Source of the DNA: Caballeronia sp. NK8
GTDB lineage: Bacteria > Pseudomonadota > Gammaproteobacteria > Burkholderiales > Burkholderiaceae
NCBI RefSeq assembly: GCF_018408855.1
Contig: NZ_AP024322.1
Coordinates: 2,170,001 to 2,234,000 of the forward strand
Direction: 5' to 3'
DNA: 64,000 nucleotides
A model generated the notes under the pieces. It saw only the letters and a list, made by a program, of their open reading frames with translations. It was not told where the DNA came from and did not search any database. Position numbers and translations under genes: made by a program. Shown in pieces: positions 57,990-64,000 of the stretch (within the stretch, counting starts at the first letter, position 1; every line of letters begins with the position of its first letter).

Positions 57990-58778
57990 ATGCTCACTAC
58001 GTTCTCCCGCGCGCGACGCACCGCACTCGTCGCGCTGCTGCTTTCTCTCGCGCCCTTCGCCGCGCACGCCGACGCGCTCGACACCATCGCGAAGAACGGC
58101 ACGCTGCGCGTGGCCGTGCCCGAGGACTATCCGCCCTTCGGCTCGGTCGGCGCGGACATGAAGCCGCAAGGCTACGACGTCGACATGGCCGCGCTGCTCG
58201 CGAAGTCGATGAACGTGAAACTCGAACTCGTGCCCGTCAACAGCGCGAACCGCATTCCGTATCTCACGACCAACAAGGTCGATCTCGTGATCTCGTCGCT
58301 CGGCAAGACGCCGGAACGCGAGAAGGTGCTCGATTTCTCGACGCCATATGCGCCCTACTTTCAGGGCGTGTTCGGCCCCGCCGACATCAAGGTGAGCAAT
58401 CCCGCCGATCTCACCGGCAAGACCGTCGGCGCGACGCGCGGCGCGCTCGAAGAAATCGCGCTGTCGCAGATGGCGCCGAACGCCACCATCAAGCGCTTCG
58501 AGGACAACAACGCGACCATCTCCGCGTTTCTCTCGGGACAGGTGCAACTGATCGCGGCGGGCAATATCGTCGCGGCGGCGATCCTCGCGAAGAATCCGCC
58601 GCGCCGCCCGGAAGCGAAGTTCATCATCAAGGATTCGCCGTGCTTCGTCGGCATGAACAAGAACGAGCCGCGCCTGATGGCCAAGGTCGATGACACCATC
58701 GCGCAGGCGAAGAAGGACGGCACGCTCAACACGATGTCGAAGAAGTGGTTCAGTCAGCCGCTGCCCGCGAGCCTTTGA
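57990..58778 (+). CDS. polar amino acid ABC transporter, substrate-binding protein
   Basis: A 262-residue periplasmic type II receptor with a signal peptide (TALVALLLSLAPFAAHA) and the SBP-bac-3 fold (TLRVAVPEDYPPFGSVGADM, QGYDVDMAALLAKSMNVKL). Residues for the alpha-amino/carboxylate clamp are plausible (NRIPYLTTNKVDLVISSLG). Ligand unknown; a basic or nitrogen-rich amino acid is a guess from the urease context. First of a complete four-gene transporter. Confidence 0.9.
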   Translation: MLTTFSRARRTALVALLLSLAPFAAHADALDTIAKNGTLRVAVPEDYPPFGSVGADMKPQGYDVDMAALLAKSMNVKLELVPVNSANRIPYLTTNKVDLVISSLGKTPEREKVLDFSTPYAPYFQGVFGPADIKVSNPADLTGKTVGATRGALEEIALSQMAPNATIKRFEDNNATISAFLSGQVQLIAAGNIVAAAILAKNPPRRPEAKFIIKDSPCFVGMNKNEPRLMAKVDDTIAQAKKDGTLNTMSKKWFSQPLPASL

Positions 58779-58796
58779 TCGAGAGCACGGCATCGT

Positions 58797-59474
58797 ATGG
58801 CCTATGAACTCCACTTCGCCGATCTCGCGCAATACGCGGGCATGTTCGCGAGCGGCGCAGCGACGACGCTTGCACTGACCGCCGTCGCGACGACGCTCGG
58901 CGTAACGGTCGGCGTGCTCGGCGCAGCGGCGCGCGGCAGCCGGCATGCATGGGCGAGCGCGATCGTCGGCGGCTATGTCGAGGCGGTCCGCAACACGCCG
59001 TTCATCGTGCAACTGTTCTTCGTGTTCTTCGGCCTGCCCGCGCTCGGCATTCACCTGAGCGAATACGTCGCGGCGATTCTCGCGATGACGCTGAACCTCG
59101 GCGCGTATTCGGTCGAGATCATCCGCGCGGGCATCGGCGCGGTGCCGAAGGGACATCACGAAGCGGCGGCCTCGCTTGCGATGTCGCGCGGCGAGACGTT
59201 TCGCCATGTCGTGCTGCCGCAGGCGCTCGCGAAGGTGTTTCCCGCGCTCACGAGCCAGATCGTCATCACGATGCTCGGCTCGGCGGTCGTATCGCAGATC
59301 TCGGTGCCGGACCTCACCTATGCCGCGAGCTATATCCAGTCACGCAACTTCCGCGCGTTCGAGACGTTCTTCTTCATCACGGCCGCGTATCTCGCGATGG
59401 CGCTCGTACTGCGCACCGCGTTGAACGCCGTGGGCAAGCGCTTCCTGATGAACAACCGGAGCGGTGCGCGATGA
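58797..59474 (+). CDS. polar amino acid ABC transporter, permease 1
   Basis: A 225-residue His/Glu/Gln-type permease with about five helices: VRNTPFIVQLFFVFFGLP and the ATPase-contact EAA loop GHHEAAASLAMSRGETFRHV. Its stop overlaps the next start (ATGA). Confidence 0.9.
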   Translation: MAYELHFADLAQYAGMFASGAATTLALTAVATTLGVTVGVLGAAARGSRHAWASAIVGGYVEAVRNTPFIVQLFFVFFGLPALGIHLSEYVAAILAMTLNLGAYSVEIIRAGIGAVPKGHHEAAASLAMSRGETFRHVVLPQALAKVFPALTSQIVITMLGSAVVSQISVPDLTYAASYIQSRNFRAFETFFFITAAYLAMALVLRTALNAVGKRFLMNNRSGAR

Positions 59475-60121
59475 TCGAATTCACCCTCGCGCAGATCTTC
59501 GAGAACCTGCTGCTCGCGGCGCGCTGGACCGTCGTGCTGTCGATCGTGTCGTTCGTGCTGGGCGGCGTCGTCGGCTTTGCGCTGCTCGTGATGCGCGTGT
59601 CGAAATCGCATGTGCTGAGCACGCTCGTCAAAGGCTATATCCAGATCTTTCAGGGCACGCCTTTGCTGATGCAACTGTTCCTCGTGTTCTTCGGCTTGCC
59701 CCTGCTCGGCATCGATGTATCGCCCTGGCTCGCCGCGACGGTCGGTCTCACGCTCTTCACCAGCGCCTATCTCGCGGAGATCTGGCGCGGCGCGGTCGAA
59801 GCGGTGCCGCAGGGACAGTGGGAAGCGTCCTCGTCGCTGGCGATGAGCTACTTCGAGCAGTTGCGGCACGTGATCCTGCCGCAGGCGACGCGCATCGCGG
59901 TCGGTCCGACGGTCGGCTTCGCGGTGCAGGCGGTGAAGGACACGGCGCTCGTATCGATCATCGGCTTCACCGAACTCACGAAGGCCGGCACGATGATTTC
60001 GAATGCAACGTTCCGGCCGTTCCTCGTATATGGCCTCGTCGCCGTCATCTACTTCCTGCTTTGCTATCCATTGACGCGTTATGCACGCACGCTCGAAAGG
60101 AAATGGAATGCCGCTCGTTGA
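59471..60121 (+). CDS. polar amino acid ABC transporter, permease 2
   Basis: A 216-residue partner permease with the parallel motifs FQGTPLLMQLFLVFFGLP and GQWEASSSLAMSYFEQLRHV. It starts in a four-base overlap with permease 1 and ends inside the ATPase gene by 14 bases. Confidence 0.9.
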   Translation: MIEFTLAQIFENLLLAARWTVVLSIVSFVLGGVVGFALLVMRVSKSHVLSTLVKGYIQIFQGTPLLMQLFLVFFGLPLLGIDVSPWLAATVGLTLFTSAYLAEIWRGAVEAVPQGQWEASSSLAMSYFEQLRHVILPQATRIAVGPTVGFAVQAVKDTALVSIIGFTELTKAGTMISNATFRPFLVYGLVAVIYFLLCYPLTRYARTLERKWNAAR

Positions 60122-60827
60122 AACACGCAATCTTCAAAAGCAGTTTGGCGCGAATCAGGTGCTGAAGGGAATCGATTTTTCGGTCGAGCGCGGCCAGGTC
60201 GTGTCGATCATCGGACGCAGCGGCTCGGGCAAGAGCACCTTGCTGCGCACGTTGAACGGACTGGAAAGCATCGACGAAGGCTCGATCGAAATCGACGGCG
60301 AACATGTCGATGCGCGTCATGCGGACTTGCGCGCGCTGCGCCTCAAGGTCGGCATGGTGTTTCAGCAGTACAACCTATTTCCGCATCTCACCGCCGGCGA
60401 GAACGTGATGCTCGCGCAGACCGTCGTCAGGAAGATCCACAAGGCGAAGGCGCGCGCGACCGCGCATACGGTGCTGGAGCGCGTCGGTCTCGGCGACAAG
60501 TTCGACGCGTATCCCGATCAGCTTTCCGGCGGACAGCAGCAACGCGTGGCGATCGCGCGCGCACTGGCGATGAAGCCGACCGTATTGCTCTGCGACGAGA
60601 TCACGTCGGCGCTCGATCCCGAACTCGTCGGCGAAGTGCTTGCAGTCGTCGAAGACCTCGCGCGTGATGGCATGACGCTCATCATGGTCACGCACGAAAT
60701 GCGCTTCGCGCGCCGCGTGAGCGACAAGGTCGTGTTCATGCATCAGGGACGCGTGTGGGAATCGGGCGCGCCGGAAGCGATTTTCGAGCGGCCATCGACC
60801 GTCGAACTGCAGCGCTTCATCCAGTGA
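60108..60827 (+). CDS. polar amino acid ABC transporter, ATP-binding protein
   Basis: A 239-residue GlnQ/HisP-type ATPase: Walker A GRSGSGKSTLLRTLNG, signature LSGGQQQRVAIARALA, Walker B LLCDEITSALDPELVG, and the H-loop MVTHEMRFARRV. The ATG at 60108 overlaps the permease by 14 bases. It ends 75 bases before ureA. Confidence 0.93.
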   Translation: MPLVETRNLQKQFGANQVLKGIDFSVERGQVVSIIGRSGSGKSTLLRTLNGLESIDEGSIEIDGEHVDARHADLRALRLKVGMVFQQYNLFPHLTAGENVMLAQTVVRKIHKAKARATAHTVLERVGLGDKFDAYPDQLSGGQQQRVAIARALAMKPTVLLCDEITSALDPELVGEVLAVVEDLARDGMTLIMVTHEMRFARRVSDKVVFMHQGRVWESGAPEAIFERPSTVELQRFIQ

Positions 60828-60902
60828 AATGCAAGCTCGCCGAAAGCCCATCCGATGCTAGCATTGCAAGGCCCGAAACGCCTTTCTCCGTAAAAGAAGC
60901 TC

Positions 60903-61205
60903 ATGAAACTCACGCCCAGAGAAAAGGACAAGCTGCTGATCTTCACAGCGGCATTGCTCGCCGAACGCCGCCGTGCGCGCGGCCTCAAGCTCAATCATCC
61001 GGAAGCCGTCGCGTTCATATCGGCGGCATTGATGGAAGCGGCGCGCGACGGCAAGACCGTCGCCGAAGTCATGCACTACGGCACCACGCTCCTCACGCGC
61101 GACGATGTGATGGAAGGCGTGCCCGAGATGATCCCCGATATCCAGATCGAAGCGACCTTCCCCGATGGCACGAAGCTCGTGACGGTTCATCATCCGATCC
61201 CTTAA
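60903..61205 (+). CDS. ureA: urease subunit gamma
   Basis: Small urease subunit (100 residues): [20 protein letters not shown], and the [20 protein letters not shown] end. Forms the (alpha-beta-gamma)3 enzyme with UreB and UreC. Followed after 4 bases by ureB. Confidence 0.97.
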   Translation: MKLTPREKDKLLIFTAALLAERRRARGLKLNHPEAVAFISAALMEAARDGKTVAEVMHYGTTLLTRDDVMEGVPEMIPDIQIEATFPDGTKLVTVHHPIP

Positions 61206-61209
61206 GAAC

Positions 61210-61515
61210 ATGATCCCCGGCGAATATTTCATCGACGATGGCGAGCACGAACTCAACGCGGGACGCGAGACCGTGACGGTCGTCGTCGCGAATCATGGCG
61301 ACCGGCCCGTGCAGGTCGGCTCGCACTTCCATTTCTACGAAGTCAACGCGGCGCTCAAGTTCGAGCGCGAGACGGCGCGCGGCTTTCGCCTGAACATCGC
61401 GGCGGGCACTGCCGTGCGCTTCGAGCCGGGACAGGAACGCACGGTAGAACTCGTCGCGCTCGCGGGCGACCGGCGCGTCTATGGCTTCAATGGCCTCGTG
61501 ATGGGCCCACTCTGA
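61210..61515 (+). CDS. ureB: urease subunit beta
   Basis: A 101-residue urease beta subunit ([20 protein letters not shown] and the [13 protein letters not shown] ending [15 protein letters not shown]). It is a separate subunit rather than fused to gamma as in some pathogens. 15 bases before ureC. Confidence 0.97.
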   Translation: MIPGEYFIDDGEHELNAGRETVTVVVANHGDRPVQVGSHFHFYEVNAALKFERETARGFRLNIAAGTAVRFEPGQERTVELVALAGDRRVYGFNGLVMGPL

Positions 61516-61530
61516 ACAGGAAATGAAAAC

Positions 61531-63237
61531 ATGACGCTACGCATCGGCCGCCGCGCTTATGCGGAAATGTTCGGCCCGACCACCGGCGACCGCGTGCGCC
61601 TCGCCGACACGGACCTCATCATCGAAGTCGAGCGCGATTTCACCACCTACGGCGAAGAAGTGAAGTTCGGCGGCGGCAAGGTGATTCGCGACGGCATGGG
61701 ACAGTCGCAGCGCGCCGCCGCCGATGTGGTCGATACCGTCGTGACCAACGCGCTGATCCTCGATCACTGGGGCATCGTGAAGGCCGATATCGGCATCAAG
61801 GGCGGACGCATCTTCGCGATCGGCAAGGCGGGCAATCCGGACATTCAGCCGAACGTGAACATCGCGATCGGCGCGGCGACGGAAGTGATCGCGGGCGAAG
61901 GCATGATCGTCACGGCGGGCGGCGTCGATACGCACATCCACTTCATCAGCCCGCAGCAGATCGACGAAGCGCTCGCGAGCGGCGTCACGACGATGCTCGG
62001 CGGCGGCACCGGCCCCGCGACAGGCACCAACGCGACGACCTGCACGCCGGGACCGTGGCACATGGAACGCATGCTGCAGGCCGCCGATGGCTGGCCGGTC
62101 AATCTCGGCTTTCTCGGCAAGGGCAACGCGAGCTTGCCGGAACCGTTGATCGAGCAGGTGAAGGCGGGCGCGATCGGTCTGAAGCTGCACGAGGACTGGG
62201 GCACGACGCCCGCCGCGATCGACAATTGCCTCACCGTCGCCGACGACACCGACACACAAGTCGCCATTCACACCGACACGCTCAACGAAGCGGGCTTCGT
62301 CGAGACGACCATCGCCGCATTCAAGGGCCGCACGATCCACACGTATCACACCGAAGGCGCGGGCGGCGGCCATGCGCCGGACATCATCAAGGTGGCGGGC
62401 GAATCGAACGTGCTGCCCTCTTCCACCAATCCGACGCGTCCCTACACCATCAATACGCTCGACGAGCATCTCGACATGCTGATGGTGTGCCATCACCTCG
62501 ATCCGTCGATTGCGGAAGACATCGCGTTCGCGGAGTCGCGCATTCGCCGCGAGACGATCGCGGCGGAAGACATCCTGCACGATCTCGGCGCCTTGTCGAT
62601 GCTGTCCTCCGATTCGCAGGCGATGGGCCGCGTCGGCGAAGTCATCATCCGCACGTGGCAGACGGCGCACAAGATGAAGGTGCAACGCGGCGCGCTGGCC
62701 GAGGACAACTCGCGCAACGACAACTTTCGCGCGAAGCGTTATGTCGCGAAGTACACGATCAATCCGGCGATCACGCATGGCATCGCGCATGAAGTCGGTT
62801 CGATCGAGCCGGGCAAGTGGGCCGATATCGTGTTCTGGGAGCCGGCGTTTTTCGGCGTGAAGCCCGCGATGATCGTCAAGGGCGGCATGATCGCGGCCGC
62901 GCAGATGGGCGACCCGAACGCCTCGATTCCGACGCCGCAGCCGGTGCATTACCGCGAGATGTTCGCCACGCGCGGCGGCGCGCTCGGCAAGACGTCGCTG
63001 ACGTTCGTGTCGCAACTGGCGGCGGAATCGCGCATCGCGGATCGTTATGGATTGAAAAAGCAGATCGTCGCGGTGAAGAACTGCCGCAATGTGACGAAGG
63101 CCGACATGATTCACAATGCATGGCAGCCGTCCATCAGCGTCGATCCGCAGACCTACCAGGTGATCGCCGATGGGCAATTGCTCACCTGCGATCCCGCCAC
63201 CGTTCTGCCGATGGCGCAGCGCTATTTTCTGTTCTGA
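61531..63237 (+). CDS. ureC: urease subunit alpha (catalytic)
   Basis: Nickel-containing catalytic subunit that hydrolyses urea to ammonia and carbamate. The 568 residues have [11 protein letters not shown] (nickel ligands), the carbamylated lysine in GLKLHEDWG, the flap motif [20 protein letters not shown] with the active-site His, and the usual C-terminal QRYFLF. All key residues look intact, so an active enzyme is expected once loaded by UreDEFG. Confidence 0.98.
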   Translation: MTLRIGRRAYAEMFGPTTGDRVRLADTDLIIEVERDFTTYGEEVKFGGGKVIRDGMGQSQRAAADVVDTVVTNALILDHWGIVKADIGIKGGRIFAIGKAGNPDIQPNVNIAIGAATEVIAGEGMIVTAGGVDTHIHFISPQQIDEALASGVTTMLGGGTGPATGTNATTCTPGPWHMERMLQAADGWPVNLGFLGKGNASLPEPLIEQVKAGAIGLKLHEDWGTTPAAIDNCLTVADDTDTQVAIHTDTLNEAGFVETTIAAFKGRTIHTYHTEGAGGGHAPDIIKVAGESNVLPSSTNPTRPYTINTLDEHLDMLMVCHHLDPSIAEDIAFAESRIRRETIAAEDILHDLGALSMLSSDSQAMGRVGEVIIRTWQTAHKMKVQRGALAEDNSRNDNFRAKRYVAKYTINPAITHGIAHEVGSIEPGKWADIVFWEPAFFGVKPAMIVKGGMIAAAQMGDPNASIPTPQPVHYREMFATRGGALGKTSLTFVSQLAAESRIADRYGLKKQIVAVKNCRNVTKADMIHNAWQPSISVDPQTYQVIADGQLLTCDPATVLPMAQRYFLF

Positions 63238-63243
63238 GTGCCC

Positions 63244-63849
63244 ATGCGTACCATCGACAAACGTCTGACCGCCAAGCTCGCGCCCGTGCTCGTGAAGCGC
63301 GCGCCCACCCTGACCCTGCCGTTCGATGCGCGCGGCAAGAGCCGTCTCGCCGCCACGCTCGACAACGGCGAGGAAGTGGCCCTCGTGATGCCGCGCGGCA
63401 CCGTGCTCGCGGACGGCGACATGCTCGTCGCGGATGACGGCGGCTTCGTGCGTGTGGTCGCGGCGGCGGAGGACGTGCTCGTCGTGCGCGCGTCGAGCGT
63501 GCGGCTTCTGACACGCGCTGCGTATCATCTCGGCAACCGGCATACGCCGGTGGAAATCGGCGCGGACTATCTGAAGCTCGAAGCCGATCCCGTGCTCGAA
63601 GACATGCTGAAGCGCCTCTCCGTGCTCGTCGCGCATGAGTCGCAGCCGTTCCAGCCCGAGACGGGCGCGTATGGCGGCGGCCACAAGCACGGCCACGACG
63701 AGACCTTCAGCGAGGACTACGCGCTCGCGCAGAAGGTCTTCGACGAGCATCACGGGCATGATCATTCGCACGACCACGATCATTCGTCGTGCGGGCATGA
63801 CCATAGTCACGACCACGACCATCATCATCACGGCCATGCACATCGCTGA
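63244..63849 (+). CDS. ureE: urease accessory protein UreE
   Basis: Nickel metallochaperone of 201 residues: N-terminal peptide-binding domain ([20 protein letters not shown]), the metal-binding central domain ([14 protein letters not shown], with the conserved His), and a C-terminal His-rich tail ([20 protein letters not shown]). The ATG at 63244 is preferred over an in-frame GTG just before. It overlaps ureF by 14 bases. Confidence 0.96.
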   Translation: MRTIDKRLTAKLAPVLVKRAPTLTLPFDARGKSRLAATLDNGEEVALVMPRGTVLADGDMLVADDGGFVRVVAAAEDVLVVRASSVRLLTRAAYHLGNRHTPVEIGADYLKLEADPVLEDMLKRLSVLVAHESQPFQPETGAYGGGHKHGHDETFSEDYALAQKVFDEHHGHDHSHDHDHSSCGHDHSHDHDHHHHGHAHR

Positions 63850-64000
63850 GCTGACGGCGCTGCTGCATCTCGCGTCGCCGGCGTTGCCGATCGGCGCGTT
63901 CAGCTATTCGCAAGGCCTCGAAGCGGCGATCGAGCACGGTCTGATCCACGACGGCGACAGTGCGCGCGACTGGATCGCGAGCGGCTTGAACAACGTGCTC
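63836..64000 (+). CDS. ureF: urease accessory protein UreF (partial)
   Basis: First 55 residues only; the gene runs off the right edge. [20 protein letters not shown] and the [15 protein letters not shown] block are typical of UreF, which binds UreD and acts as the gate for the UreG GTPase. Its start overlaps ureE by 14 bases. Confidence 0.95.
   Translation, partial: MHIAELTALLHLASPALPIGAFSYSQGLEAAIEHGLIHDGDSARDWIASGLNNVL

Overview
This is high-GC chromosomal DNA from a member of the Burkholderiaceae, most likely Burkholderia sensu lato (Caballeronia, Paraburkholderia or Burkholderia). Three things suggest this: the two-way block around gyrA (gyrA-serC-pheA-tyrA-aroA-cmk-rpsA-ihfB-lapAB-ugd-rfaE1-rfaD on one side, ompA-ubiG-gph on the other), a one-piece tmRNA with the tag ANDDTFALAA, and the urt/ure urea cluster. 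Species cannot be fixed from the sequence alone. The window is almost entirely coding and mostly core genome; both ends cut genes (a comEA-like gene on the left, ureF on the right).

Region 1 (1-16641, minus strand) is a long co-directional run. It holds DNA gyrase A, a secreted DUF2059 protein, serine and aromatic amino acid synthesis (serC, pheA, tyrA, aroA), cmk, ribosomal protein S1, IHF beta, LapA/LapB, and envelope sugar enzymes (ugd, rfaE1, rfaD). Region 2 (16642-20150, plus strand) has a 690-base regulatory gap, an OmpA-family protein, ubiG, gph and ssrA. Region 3 (20168-27221) is a molybdenum NAD-dependent formate dehydrogenase operon fdsGBA-D with a divergent regulator; no fdsC lies between fdsA and fdsD. 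Region 4 (27221-32480) has an FAD monooxygenase, a zinc-type ArsR/CDF efflux pair with its operator, and a large TPR protein.

Region 5 (about 32500-33815) is a small accessory insert: mobile mystery proteins A and B, an HTH protein overlapping a Fic-domain protein. A readable promoter and a 7-5-7 inverted repeat over its start site suggest self-repression like a toxin-antitoxin system. Region 6 (33839-50202) is mixed housekeeping and transport: an MHS-type symporter, acetyltransferases, DUF2968, a glutamine amidotransferase with a long disordered leader, a CPA2 antiporter, PII, NAD synthetase, pyrophosphatase, and an aldehyde dehydrogenase-SDR-MFS group.

Region 7 (50442-64000) is a urea use locus: a sigma-54 type promoter, urtABCD, a 628-base imperfect inverted repeat, urtE, ureD, a complete polar amino acid ABC transporter, then ureABCEF. 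Urea is imported by Urt, hydrolysed by UreABC after nickel loading by the Ure accessory proteins, and the sigma-54 promoter points to control by nitrogen limitation. The most unusual items are the mobile mystery module with its operator, the giant inverted repeat inside the urea operon, the amino acid transporter embedded among urease genes, and GyrA carrying Ala83 and Glu87 at the quinolone-determining positions.
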